The notes below the pieces were generated by a model. It saw only the letters and a program-made list of their open reading frames with translations, was not told where the DNA came from and ran no database searches. From Neopestalotiopsis rosae (taxonomy: Eukaryota; Ascomycota; Sordariomycetes; Amphisphaeriales; Sporocadaceae): a DNA stretch of 64,000 nt. Position 1 is the stretch's first letter; each line of letters opens with the position of its first letter. The translations under genes and the position numbers were made by a program. Positions 44,702-56,286 of this stretch are shown here, one piece after another. The DNA lies in NCBI GenBank assembly GCA_023078685.1, contig JALGAS010000002.1:5828001-5892000 (forward strand). Direction: 5' to 3'.

Positions 44702-45877
44702 ATGGAGTTTAGATACTCTACTGTGGTGGACGCACATCTCTATGAGACAGATGACTTGATCAATGACATTCCATTCCGCGGTACGTATTGTATCATGCTA
44801 AATCTAGCGGCATTGAATGGCTAACATACGTTCTGTCAAAGTGCACAAGGATTATCACAAAGACATTCATGGATGCCTTCGGGCACAACGGGACTGGAAA
44901 AGTCATGTCGGGCCCATTGATGAGTGGTACGGAGGCATCGGCGACTCTTGGAGCTTTGTCGCTGCCACGATGCCAGAATGTCTTCCTGAACGACTTGAAG
45001 TTATATCTTATGCAAATGAGTTCGCGTTTCTCTATGATGGCAGCCATTCCCATTCAATTGATTTTCATCGGGTGAGAACTGACATGCTGCAGATGTGCTT
45101 GAGGAGCTCAACCTTGACGACGCCCAGAACAAACAAGACACCAACGAAGGATTCTTGGACACTTTCAATGATAAATGCTTCAGCGACCAGGCTGCACGTG
45201 GCTTGACTGCCAAGGGACGTCCAGAAATGCGTCTCCAAGCGCAAATCTTTGCCGAGATGATGGCGATCGACCCTGAGCGTGCGCGGACAGCTATGAAAGC
45301 GTGGGCAAAGTGCGTGCAATTGACGGCGAAGACTCGGGAAACAAGGTATGAGACCTTATCAGAGTACGTTCCCGCTCGCAATATTGATGCTGGAGAGCTG
45401 TAAGTCATCTTATCCGTGTTGCGTTTGACGAGGAAGTTTCCATTGAAGAACTTCTGACGCATCCCTAGATTTTGGTTTGGGTTGCTTACATTTGGAATGG
45501 GCCTCACAATTCCCGAATCGGAGTATAAATCTTGCATGGAGATGGCCAGCTCGGGCTATGCTGTGCTTGGGCTCACCAATGACTTGTACTCTTGGGACAA
45601 GGAATCCATGGCCGCCAAAGAGGCAGGAAACAGTGACGTCTTCAATGCTATCTGGGTCATCATGAGAGAGAACACAGTCGACGAGGAGCATGCCAAAACA
45701 ATCTGTAGACAGGAGATCAAGTCATATCTTTCTAAGTTTGTCGACCAGATCGACAAGGCAAAGCGAGATTCTATAATGTCCACGGATATACGACTCTACC
45801 TGGAGGCTCTTCTGTATAGTTGCATCGGTAACTTGGTCTGGAGTATGTCGGCCCCTAGATACTACAAGATACAATGA
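44702..45877 (+). CDS. Class I terpene cyclase, stand-alone (PaFS cyclase-domain type)
   Basis: Exons 44702–44780, 44842–45039, 45093–45399 and 45469–45877 sum to 993 nt (330 residues). The protein opens EFRYSTVVD and continues RVHKDYH, CLPERLEVISYANEFAFLYD and ERARTAMKAWAKCVQL, patterns of the N-terminal cyclase domain of fusicoccadiene/ophiobolin-type chimeric synthases. Metal motifs: D92-D93-V-L-E96 (first Asp-rich motif) and N232-D233-L-Y-S236-W-D-K-E240 (NSE triad), with the RY pair at 325–326. Enzymes of this class ionise prenyl diphosphates with Mg2+; whether it takes C15, C20 or C25 is open. There is no prenyltransferase half. Intron 2 (45040–45092) is the only noncanonical one: it starts GC rather than GT and splits the codon for D93. 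If it is not spliced, the frame is lost. Confidence 0.88.
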
Positions 45878-47542
45878 GCCATATTGGCCTCGTGGTTATG
45901 CTTTCGCGCCCTCTACACGTGAAATGTCTGTCATTTATCTGCCGCTGCAGTTTGGTGCTCTCGTTCAGCAAATGTTCCGGGTAATATTAAAGAGAGTACT
46001 AGTTTCCATGTCCGTTCAACATCGCCCGCGTAATTGCCATGCTCCATGTTCCCTCGGAAGCTTTTTCCCCAGCCACCGACCATCTGGTATGTACATCCTT
46101 GAGATCAGTTACGATAGCACTTGAAACTTGTCATCCTATGGTTCATGACACTTTGAAGCTGCTCAGAACCTGGAGCATATATCTCCGGTATTTTTTTGCC
46201 ATCACAATGATTAGAGCTGGAGCAATATGTCAGCCTTTCCACCTCCTCCATCCACCTGCTTGGTAAGAACTTACTCCCAGAGTCGGCAGCGAAATCCACT
46301 TTCCACTTGGAATGAGCTCACTACATCGTCCCAGTCCGTACCACCGACGCCAACTGGGAAGACGGTTAGATAAAGGGGCAGCACTTGCATATGTTTCCAT
46401 CGGGTGGGCTCAACCTACTGCACTGAGATTGCGTTTCAATCTCCCAGGTTTTGCATTCACCCCCGTAGTTGGTTTCGGTGCAGCCAGTAAAGTGGGCGAT
46501 TACACGGATCTCTAGATCAGTCGAGTTCGCGTCGGCTATGGGGAAGCTGTTGCGGAGGAGAAGATTGCCAGGATAGGCAGAACTAGCTTTGCATGATTGT
46601 GCATCTTGAGCGTAGTGTGAGTTTGTTCAAATGAAGCGGAAAGTATAGTGCAGAAGTCTGGTGTATTGGATTTAATGCTGATGGTGATGACCGTTGAAAT
46701 CTCGGTTTGTTAGTAGTTTTTATACGTTTAGAACTCTCACTAAGGGATATACAATTGAGGCTTGACTTCTAGTTCATCGTCGAGACCTACTTCCGCTTTC
46801 GTCCTTTCATCTCTGATTGTGACGCCATATTACCGAGATAAGACAGTCTACAACGATAACTACCTCATTCATGAAAGCATTGTGGCACTGTAAAGCCGTC
46901 TTGATATTAAGGAGAAATGATAAATTCGCTGAAAAAAGTCTTCGGATCGCTTTTCTGTCTTTCCCTTGTGGGAGATTTGTTATAATACTTTTCGCCAAGC
47001 TGCTCAAGCTGTTTATTTCGCCAGAGCTGTTTCTGCATGTTGATCAACCGTTACCCGAGTCTGACGTGAGGTCTCTGTTGGTCAGCCAGACTGAGTAGAC
47101 GGGCTTACTGCATCTGAGACAGGAGGAGCAAAAGTTTCATCTAACTCCATTTCGTCAGCTCCAGCTGCGGGTCAAACTTGTGTTTCCCCCCCATAGCTGG
47201 TACAACCAGTATCAATCATGATAATAGTAACATTTCAGATGATCCATGATCACTGACATTACCAGCAGGAAAACAGATTTCATTGTCGCCCCCTTTTTGT
47301 CGCTGACGGATGTTACAAGGCAACAAGACACAAAGCGGCCAGGAGCCACCACACCACTGCATTTCGTTGTAGGAGATGAAAAAGAAACAGATACAACAAG
47401 GCTTACGCAAGTTTTACGGATCGATTGATCTCACACCATTTTTACAGGACATGGCGGTGAAGTCACAGTGAAGTTTATGCCTGCGACTTGTGTACTAATC
47501 ACTACCAAAAGTCATTGAAAACGTTTCCCGCCAAGTACCTCG
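45878..47542. other. Long intergenic region downstream of the terpene cyclase
   Basis: These 1.67 kb lie between convergent genes. I searched both strands for a prenyltransferase remnant (DDxxD with surrounding helices) and saw none. Short open frames have no family features. Confidence 0.5.
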
Positions 47543-48515
47543 CTAGTAGTCAACAAGAAATTCACCGCAGGCCTTCATGGATCGTTCGCGTTCCTCCCAA
47601 TGCAACATGTGACTGGAATTCTGTAGAGTGACCCATTTGACCTGAGGGATGTGACGAAACCATGGCTCGATGCAGACGTCTTGGGCCTCGTCGTACTTTG
47701 CATTGAGGAGTAATGTTTTGACCTGGATATCCTTTGCTCGCTCGCCGATACTCCACTCCTTCAGTGTTCCTGTGATCGTAAATTCTGACGGTCCACACCT
47801 GAAGTACTGATGAGCGAAATGACTTTGAGTTACTTGGGCGAAGTGCTTACATGGTCATATACGCCGTTGGATCTTCTTTCAGGTTTTCAAACCCAGCCTG
47901 AATGTCTTCGGGCATTGGGTCCAGTCGACAAAAGTGTCGCGCATAGAAGATACCACACGCCTGCTCAAACTCGGGGCTCTCATAGTCGCCTCGGCGCTCA
48001 CAGTCCTCAATGGTCTTCCGTACGTCTTCCGGCAGCTGGGAGATAAGCTGCTTGCAGCCTTTCGAGTAGAGCGGCATACTGGCTGGTGCGCTTGCTAGTA
48101 TGAGCTTCTTCAATCCGACCGGGCCCCTCGACGCATACTCTCCAGCCAGTACACCGCCCCAACTTTGACCAAACAGATAAAACCCCGTTTTTCGCAGCCC
48201 GAGGTGATCGATGAGGTTATTGAGCTCTCGAATGAAGAGGTCAATGGTCCAGAATGAGGCATCTCCCATCTTCTCCGGGAAATGGGTAGAGCGACCGCAG
48301 CCAATCTGATCGTAAGTGACAATGGGAATCCCATGGTTGTCGTACAGGTCATGCAAGGGCGACAGATATGCCTCGCCTGCACCTGGACCACCGTGAATGC
48401 CTATGAGCACCGGTCGGTCCAACTTGCCAACATATCTGTACCATGTCTTGCAGGGCTTCTCCACGTCCGGTAGATCGAGGCCGATCTCGCCCTCGGTAAT
48501 CAATTTGACCATCAT
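47543..48515 (-). CDS. Proline iminopeptidase-like alpha/beta hydrolase (S33)
   Basis: Exons 48515–47851 and 47798–47543 (intron 52 nt) sum to 921 nt (306 residues). The oxyanion-hole motif GIHGGPGAG is followed by YDQIGCGRS, the nucleophile elbow GQSWGG, YMTMCGPSEFTITGTL across the intron, the acid in NAKYDEAQD and the catalytic His in SSHMLHWEE. This is the S33 prolyl aminopeptidase pattern. Members also act on small amides and, in clusters, on peptide or lactone intermediates. The protein starts with two consecutive Met codons (48515, 48512). No signal peptide is seen. It faces the terpene cyclase across 1.67 kb, too far to assume a shared pathway. Confidence 0.92.
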
Positions 48516-49247
48516 CTTCGTATAGTTCTGTATTATGAAAGAGACGGACGTGCAGATACTGAATGAGATTTCAGGAGATGGGGAACTCAAGTTGGCGAAC
48601 AAAAATCCGAATGCAACGACTGATGCAACAGGGAAGTGCCAACTGCATTTGTACAGATGCTCAAGATGCTCAAAGTGGAGAACATCCTTGTCATGGAAGT
48701 CCCTTGCATAACGAAAGCTTTTTGAATATACCTAGGTACACTTAGGAGTCGCATGTGGGGCGTGACTACTACTAACCAGGACATACCGGGTAGTTCATAG
48801 AGCGCCTTTCCAGCTTATGGGAAATCTCCGGCACCTCAAGGATTCGTCTTGTACTGTGCTTATCTCCCGTCTGACATTCTCTTGATGAGGCAACCTTTCT
48901 AGAGGCAATTCTGAGAAGATTTTCGCCGTGCCATTATTGTGCATGAGGATGACGGGGGCTATTTGCACATAAACGCGATCTAATCGCATAATTAAAGTTT
49001 TCATGGGTCGATCGCTGCCTGTGCCATCGTCTTGGCCTCTGTTCATCCTAGATTTGGGCTTCAACGCCTTGTTTGCCTTAAACGGTTCGCCTGTAAAAAA
49101 TGCGTCGCATGCTGATGTAAATCCTTCGCCGGCAGTATTGGCGTCCGTACATTACCACTTGGTTTAATTTCTTTTTATCTTTTTTTCCAGCCCTTTATCT
49201 TTTGTTTCTGTTTTCTGTTGTCACTAGTACTCCTTTCAATCCATATC
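48516..49247. other. Intergenic, divergent promoters
   Basis: This 732-base gap contains TACCTAGGTACACTTAGG near 48729, a near-palindromic box. A T/C-rich tract just before the HET start (49169–49219) is typical of fungal promoters. Confidence 0.5.
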
Positions 49248-51822
49248 ATGGGCTCTTACTCACCACTCTGTGACCGTTGTAGTCAAATCTACTTCCCGGC
49301 CCTGAGCTGCCCTACAGGACTTGAAATTGCAAGTGCTCTCGAGGCTCTAAAGCTCAATGCCCCTGTCCCAAAGCTTCTTCCATTTCGGAAGCGATATGAT
49401 GCAAAGGCGGCTATAGAGCCCAATAGAGTCTCCTTGGGATCTTTGCGTCAGATACAAGAGTCCTCGACGTCTTGCCCTCTTTGTAGGCTTGTTTATGATG
49501 TTATTGCCAAGGATGGGAAGACACTTCTTGCCCCCGGGTGGGAGGACTTCATGGTTCAGGCGAATCCCGACACCTATCAAGGGGTGGTTACAAATTCACC
49601 AATGGACGTCGGCGGAAGAGCCGATGGAAGCTGTTTTATTCTAAGAAGGCTATCCTTGACCGTTGAATCAGCGAATGGGCAATTCCAAGCAGTCTTTGAC
49701 CACATCGCGCAGCCTTGCAGTGTTGGAACTATGAGTGGTACCGACTTCCCCTTCGAACTCCCGACGCCCTACCATGATATGTACTTTGCTGGACGGAAGC
49801 GACCACCAATGATAAATTTGGACTGGCTTAGAAGTTGGTTTCAAGTTTGCGATGAAGAGCATCAAGAGACATGCAAGTTGAGTGAGGATCAGTCTCAGGA
49901 TTTCTCGTACGAGAACACGGCCCCATGTTATCCTCGCATCAATCTAACAAATCATTGTTATACAGGATGTCATTGATTCGACTAGTGGATGTTCGTCATC
50001 ACTGCATTCGAACTTTCGTGAACGTCAACCCAGCGAAGATACGTTACATAGCTCTCAGCTACGTCTGGGGTGGGCCTCAGCCTTTGAACCTCCTCAAGTC
50101 CAACGCCAAACAACTAGAGTGCAAGGGCAGCCTTCTCAAAGTTGTACTCCCTCAGACTATATCGGATTCCATTGAAGTCACACGTAAACTAGACGTGGGT
50201 TTCATCTGGATTGACGCTCTGTGTATCATCCAAGATGACGACCACGACAAAATTGAGCAGATCGATTCCATGTCGATGATTTATAGATCCGCAACTCTGA
50301 CAATTATCGCTGCATGCGGCGGTGATTGTAACGCTGGTCTCGCCGGACTTCGAGCCGGTACTAGAGAATTTGAGCAAATAGAAGTCGTGGTTATTCCTCC
50401 GAGTGACAAGCACCCGGGCATGTCGCTTCTTAGCACATGCAAATCTTCCCGCCCATCTCTGGGTCGATGGAGCAACAAGGAAGATAACATTGACGTGAGT
50501 GTCTGGAATAGCAGAGGATGGACGATGAAAGAGCGCATGCTGTCACGCAGAAACTTGATTTTCACTGAGGCCCAAGTTGTATGGGCGTGTGATGGAGCAG
50601 TTTTTGTAAGCAATTTCCATCTCTACCTTCCCCGATTTCATCCAATGTGAGAAACGAACGCTCATATGCGTCCTTAAATTAGTGCGAGGAGTCCTACTTC
50701 GAGCATCCGCAGCTTCACGATGATCCGTCTCGTGATCGTCTTCTTGGAGAAACACCGCTTCGGTGGGGCTTTTTTGGAGACACTCCGAGTCCGGCAATCA
50801 TGCAAAGCATCGATGGGGCGGTTCTCACTACGTCTCAACGGCGCTTTTGGCACATGTTTAAGTTGTTGGTGTGCATGTTCACGACGCGCTCTTTCACATA
50901 TGATGGCGATGCCTTAGGTGGTTTTAGTGGTATCACGGATGCATTGAGCCGACTCTCTGGTGAAAAGTTTCTTTGGGGTCATCCTCTTTCTCAATTCGCA
51001 TTGTCGCTTTCTTGGGTGTTTACCAGTCACGGAAACCCCCGCCGTCGTACTGAGCTAACCACATTCCCCACAACTAATATGAAAAGGAATGTCGCGTTTC
51101 CGAGTTGGTCATGGCTTGGCTGGAAGGGTCTGGCGATGGCAAAGGTTTGGGTAGGAAGTGATCGTCTAGACACGTGAGTCACGGCAAATACATATTTCAC
51201 TCGAGTCACACCAACTAACAGGGCACATTGTAGAGAGACTGCACAAGTAGTTCCATTCTTGCACTCAATCAGACCCCTCGAACTCCACCATGTTGACAAC
51301 AAGAGAAAACACGACAACAACTATTTGCTAGCGGACTTGAGAAAGAAGTCAAGAAAAGCATCGTTGATACCATGGAAGCTCTACGACAACGCTGCGGTCA
51401 CTGTGAAGGATATTGTGAGTGAGTTGCCGGACCTGACCGAAGTTCGACTTAGAGAGCTGCCAGAGAAGTCTTTGATTTTCTTCTGGGCCAGCAAAGCTCA
51501 CTTTGATATCGATATCAGAAGCAGTGAACTGAAGTATGAGAACAACCTCGATATTTTGAATGCAGGTGGAGAAACGGTCGGCTGTGTCCGCAGGACAGAA
51601 ACACCACAATGGAGTCCGACGGGAAACGAAAACGTCTTGAGCTGTGAGTTCATAGCAATAGCTCGACGTTGCATTGCGGAGTTTCCTGAATTCCCAACAC
51701 AGGTGCTCGCGCTTCAAATCGTCTGGGAAGATTCAATTGCATACAGAATAAGCATTGCGGAGATAGACGAGCGGGCATGGCTGGACACAAACCCTCAGTG
51801 GAGGCTTATTGCTATGATGTGA
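49248..51822 (+). CDS. HET-domain protein
   Basis: Exons 49248–49906, 49966–50605, 50683–51173 and 51234–51822 sum to 2379 nt (792 residues). The N-terminus has two Cys pairs (LCDRCSQIYF, SCPLCRLVY), likely a zinc-binding lead-in seen in many HET proteins. After intron 1 the HET domain runs: LIRLVDV, YIALSYVWGG, WIDALCIIQDD, IEQIDSMSMIYRSATLTIIAACG, NSRGWTMKERMLSRR. A long C-terminal part (FPSWSWLGWKG) is typical of the group. Intron 1 was placed from GTACGA at 49907 because the nearer donor would give only 39 nt. The gene looks intact. Known members mediate cell death at hyphal fusion. A tRNA-Val gene follows 68 bases downstream on the other strand. Confidence 0.9.
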
Positions 51823-51890
51823 ATTGGCGAGATCCAAAAAGAGCATAAGGGCAAAAGAATGGGATGATTTTGCACAGGGGACAAAAGAAT

Positions 51891-51963
51891 GATCCGAGGC
51901 GGGCTCGATCCGCCGACCTTCAGTGTGTTAGACTGACGTGATAACCAACTACACCATCGGACC
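51891..51963 (-). tRNA. tRNA-Val (AAC)
   Basis: A 73-nt cloverleaf reads on the minus strand. The acceptor stem pairs GGTCCGA with TCGGATC (one G·U). The D-arm has AGTTGGTTA, and the anticodon stem TCAGT/ACTGA encloses the loop CTAACAC with anticodon AAC. The T-arm stem pairs GGCGG/CCGCC around the loop ATCGAGC. No intron. A short T-run follows on the minus strand (51883–51886), as expected for RNA polymerase III termination. Confidence 0.93.
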
Positions 51964-53677
51964 CGTATCTTGTTGTTGTGATCGTCACCGACCAAAAAGC
52001 CATAATGACCTACACGGAGCAGATGAGATCACGTCCGCTCGGAGCCCCATCGCGGAGCCTGAGCTCATCTCGAGTCGGATGTTGTCAATGACAGTTTGAC
52101 CAATTTTTGGGTGAAGATGCAAACGCCCTGGAGGTGTATTTGTGATGCACGTGACTTAGAAGAACATTTGTGCGGATGCGGAGAATTAGTTTATGGATGG
52201 CGGAGTGTATGGGAGAAAGTATAATGGATATGTTTGATAGGGGTGATACGACCATTATGCTTCCTGAAATGTGGTAACAAGACGTACCATAGGATCGATC
52301 ATGGTCGAGATGTATAATGAAGAGTTGGTTTTTGGGGTGATCTGGGGGTGTCGGCTTTAGCTCACGACGGTTTATCGGAAGATTACCGCCGATTGAACTG
52401 GATCGTCATTGGGGGACCATTGGGATAGGATCCAGACCTCACCAGAACATGAATTAATGGACATGTGTATAAAAATGAGTTTGCACCATTCTACTGTAAA
52501 AGCATGTAGAGTCTTTCAAATTTATCAAGAATCATCGTGAAATACTCTTGCAAGTATACCGTTTCGTGACATTAGTAAAGGTGGGAGATCGGCACTTAGG
52601 CGTGCGGCTAGTTGCATCCTATAGGGCATAGGGCTATGGCATCGCGGCCATTCCTTTACTGACTCGTATTTGCGACTATGACAATAGACTTTCCCTCGCC
52701 TTCAAAAAAGAGTAAGAATACTTGGAAACGCTCATTGGTTAGCTCCGTGACAACGGCAGTGTGCGCACGTGGAGGCAATAGTAATGTTTGCGACAGCTGA
52801 TTCCAAAACGTACCCCACCACAACAAAGCTTTCAGCTTGTAAGCTGACAGGGACTAGTTTCCTGCCTCAAACCATCATCACAACTTAAAATTGTCATTGT
52901 TTGCTCGTTAATCTGATTGGGCAATTCCTCACTCGGATGTGTAAGTGGCTCTTGATCGACACGGGAGACAAGCCATACTCTATCTTCCTGTCCTGTTATG
53001 CTTGACACTAGATACTGCCGACCGACACACGAATCCGAACTCGAGGGTCTCTTCCGCTCTCCGACAAGCCTTATCGTTAGCGCGGCTATGGCGCAGTGTT
53101 CCGGAGCTTGAGCACCGACATGTCAGGGCCAATCCCGTCCAGCAATGCGGAAATAATCAGTAGATCTTGTCATCTTGACGGGAACGTCGCCTAAAGCTGC
53201 ATACCCACGAACCCCCCAAAGAGAAGCTTTTCTCCGTTTGGACCCGCGCACGGTCGGCCTCTATCACCACCTTGGCAACTGGGGACATCTTTAGAGTTTG
53301 TCTACAGTGGTGGGCGAGGTGGGCTAGCGATGTGACTAGGCCCCGCACAGACCCTGGCGTCCGCTAATCATTAACTAGAATCGCAACGACGAGGGGGGGG
53401 GGGGGGGGGGGGGGGGGGGGTGGTCAATGCGTCTTGACACCTCTTCGTCTGATACACAGTACAAGAGCCAAGCGTTTCCCATGATTGATGGCTGCTGCTT
53501 CTTGAGGAAAGGCGACGTGGGGTGATTTGTGATAGAATGCAGTCCTGGTGGCCATTCTTTCATGTCTCAGACTTAGATAACTATTGTACATTACCAATGT
53601 GATGCAACTTCTTTACTCTCTTTGAATCTCGTCGTCAATACGTTCTTTTGCTTCTTCTTAATTAGGTACTTTTCACG
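51964..53677. other. Long intergenic region with a (G)28 tract
   Basis: These 1.7 kb hold no gene I can support. The notable feature is the G homopolymer, listed separately. Frames crossing it only encode polyglycine or polyproline artefacts. Confidence 0.55.
53393..53420 (+). repeat. (G)28 homopolymer tract
   Basis: An uninterrupted run of 28 G on the plus strand lies about 260 bases upstream of the CFEM receptor gene. It can form G-quadruplexes, and its true length is uncertain by most sequencing methods. Confidence 0.9.
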
Positions 53678-55407
53678 ATGCTGTCACATATCCGTTGGAT
53701 CGTCCTTGTGCTGGGATTATGGGCTCTGGCTGGTGTTCAATCAGTGCAGGCGACGGCAGTGACAGAACTCATATCTCTTATACCCAAATGCGCAGTAAGT
53801 CAATTGATTTGTACATGGATTGTTCGACATGCTTACAATGCAAACAGCTCCCATGTGTCATTGAAGATCTCACGGAAGCACAATGCCCAATGACGGACTT
53901 GGCATCCTTGAGTGATTGCGTGTGCCTCGATACGACGCTAATGTCCGGCCTCTCACGATGTATACAAACATCCTGCGCCTACGATGATCAACTCATCGCC
54001 AGCAGTGCAGCCAACTCACTATGCGCCGCCTACCCAAAGGAATCGAGAGTGCGCGACGTCCAGATTGCCGCAATTGTCACAATGGCACTGGTCGTGCCGA
54101 TTGTGCTGGCACGATGCGCCGCAAGGGTTCAAATCACCAAGAAGCTCTGGCTCGACGATTGGACGGCGCTTCTCGGAATGGTTCTATTGACGGCGCTCGC
54201 GGCCATGGAATACATCAGCTCTCGGATGGGGTTTGGCGAGCACTACTGGAACATCCCCACGGCCAACGGTCAAACCCTCTTGCAGCTCTTCTACGCTGCC
54301 CAAATTCTGTACATCACAGTGCAACTGTCGGCTAAAGTCTCTATCGCGCTGTTATTCTTCCGTCTGTTCCCTGCAAGATGGATTCGCTTAACCCTGAAGA
54401 TTTTCACTGCCTTCATGATCGGACATGGTCTCATCTTTATCACCGTGGTCATCTTTCAGTGCTGGCCCATCTATTCGATCTGGGACAAGACCATTACCGG
54501 CAAGTGTGTGGACATTACCGCAGTGGGATATGTCGGTGCGGCTCTAAGCATTGTCGAGGATATATTCCTCGTCTTGTTGCCGATCACGGAGCTGCGCAAG
54601 CTTCAAGTGTCACAACGACAACGTGTGCTTTTGTCTGTTATGTTTGCGATTGGTTCCTTGTAAGTATAGAACACACCATACAAGTGACATGGTGCTAACT
54701 GGCAACAGTGCTGCAGTAACAAGCATGATCCGTCTGAAATATATGGTCATGTTTGCATACACATTCGACCCAACCTGTAAGTTTGACACGAACAACTGTA
54801 CTGGCTCAAGCTAACCATCGCAGGGGACAATGTGGATGTCATCATTTGGTCTTTGATCGAACTGTTTACCGCAGTATTCCTAGGCAGCTTGCCGCCCCTG
54901 AGACCTTGGCTCATCAAGCTCGTCCCCAAGGTCTATGTCACTTGGACCAAGACCCGAACCAACAAGTCCGGAACCGGGTTCCAAGAGGGCGCTCATCATG
55001 CAAGCGCAGATAAAGATGTGGTGTCCAAGTCTAGTCAAGCTCGCATCGCCGTCACCCAAGACGGGTTATCACCGCCGCCCATCTACGATAATCACGAAAA
55101 GACATCATCGTCTTACCCCATGTCGACAATCTCATCCATGAGGTCGATAGATTCCTGGAGTGTGATTCCCGAGTCGCCACCCCTGCTCCCGACGTCAAAA
55201 TTTCAAAACTCGGCGCGTCAGCCTACTGCTGCTCTGGGCGTCAGTGGAATCAACAGTTCCACGGGAATGCAACTTGACCGGAAAGCGTCAGAGGACTTGG
55301 AATCGAATCCTCCCCGGGATGAGTGGACGACTTTGGGGCGTGAAGCGTGGGCACAGTCGGCGGCTGATCGATTGAGCTCAAGGTTTGCAGGGCCGCGGGG
55401 GCACTGA
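53678..55407 (+). CDS. CFEM-domain seven-transmembrane (PTH11-type) receptor-like protein
   Basis: Exons 53678–53794, 53848–54659, 54709–54776 and 54824–55407 sum to 1581 nt (526 residues). A signal peptide (VLVLGLWALAGVQSVQA) is followed by a CFEM domain with all eight Cys between residues ~38 and 113 (PKCALPC, QCPMTDL, DCVCLD, SRCIQTSC, LCAAYP). Seven hydrophobic segments follow, beginning VQIAAIVTMALVVPIVLA and including LWLDDWTALLGMVLL, a conserved start of the fungal rhodopsin-like family. The C-terminal tail (~180 residues) is cytosolic, Ser/Pro-rich and contains RSIDSWSVIPESPP. PTH11-type proteins sense surface or host cues in pathogenic fungi; the ligand is unknown. All four junctions are in phase. 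Confidence 0.93.
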
Positions 55408-55599
55408 TTTGCATTTCAATTTCCATAATGTATAAATTGTACGAAATATGATACCACTTGAAAGCAATGACTCAAATAATGCCTTGCAACATCAACAAAC
55501 ACGACTATCAGTTTGAGCAAGTGAATGTATATTGGTGGCAAGCTGATAATAGTATTCATAACAGAACTCTATGTCGCTTCATGGGAGCATATGTAATCC

Positions 55600-56286
55600 T
55601 CACAGCCCTAATTTAGTGGCAAGATCGCCAATATCACTGACCTCATAGCAGTCGCACCCTAGCTTGGAGACATCCGCTATCCCATCCCTGTTCACAAAAG
55701 CCTTGTGCTTCATACCCATTGCCTCGACCGTACGAATGTCGTACTCAAAGCTTCTCGACACGTGGAGGCAGTCCTCCGGCTTGCAGCCAAGCTGGTCAAA
55801 CATGTACTCGAACCCCTGCATCCTCGGCTTGTAGCTCTGTGCCTGCTGCGCCGTGAAGACGGCGTGAAACGGCGCTCCGAGCTTTTCCACGTTCTGCATA
55901 ATCTGATCGTCCGACGCGTTGGACAGGATGACGAGCTTGTACTTGGACGCCAGACGCTTCAGGCCTTCCGCTACATCAGGGTGCGGGCCCCACGTCGGCA
56001 CGGCGAGGTAAAACTTCTCGGCCTCGGCCTCTGAGAACTCGACTCCCGTTCTCGCACAGGTGCGTCTGACGGCATTGACCAGGACATCGCGGTACGGCTT
56101 CCATGGACCCAGACACTCGTCGTATCTGTAGGCCATGAAGAGGGAGAGGAAGCGCTCGAGGGCTTCGCCTTGCAGTCGATTGCCGTATATTCTTCGCGCC
56201 ATTCCGTTCATGTCACTAAAGTCCGTCAAAGTGCCATAGCAATCAAAGGTGATGTACTTGGGCTCAAAGTTGATGATTTTAGCCAT
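55600..56286 (-). CDS. Haloacid dehalogenase-like hydrolase (type II L-2-haloacid dehalogenase family)
   Basis: A single exon of 687 nt encodes 228 residues. HAD motif I is FDCYGTLTD, with the nucleophilic Asp in DCYG. Motif II is LSNAS, the Lys of motif III lies in SYKPRMQGF, and motif IV is SFEYDIRTVEAMGM. In motif IV the usual acidic pair (as in xxDxxGA) is replaced by an FEYD pattern seen in the dehalogenase group, which lacks the Mg2+-binding Asp pair. The substrate is most likely a small 2-halo acid or a phosphoester, not settled by sequence. The ATG at 56286 is preceded by 20 in-frame codons starting with TTG, so I used the ATG. Confidence 0.9.
   Translation of the reverse strand: MAKIINFEPKYITFDCYGTLTDFSDMNGMARRIYGNRLQGEALERFLSLFMAYRYDECLGPWKPYRDVLVNAVRRTCARTGVEFSEAEAEKFYLAVPTWGPHPDVAEGLKRLASKYKLVILSNASDDQIMQNVEKLGAPFHAVFTAQQAQSYKPRMQGFEYMFDQLGCKPEDCLHVSRSFEYDIRTVEAMGMKHKAFVNRDGIADVSKLGCDCYEVSDIGDLATKLGL

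Noticed and set aside
44402..44712. Short frames between the P450 and the cyclase
   Set aside because: They overlap the presumed bidirectional promoter and do not match the conserved start of PaFS-type cyclases, which begins at EFRYSTVVD.
49921..49965. A 39-nt intron starting GTTATC in the third HET gene
   Set aside because: Shorter than any other intron in the window and with a poor donor; the GTACGA donor at 49907 gives a normal 59-nt intron in frame.
53375..53563. Open frame across the G tract encoding polyproline
   Set aside because: It is an artefact of the homopolymer; its start lacks support and no homologue pattern exists outside the run.
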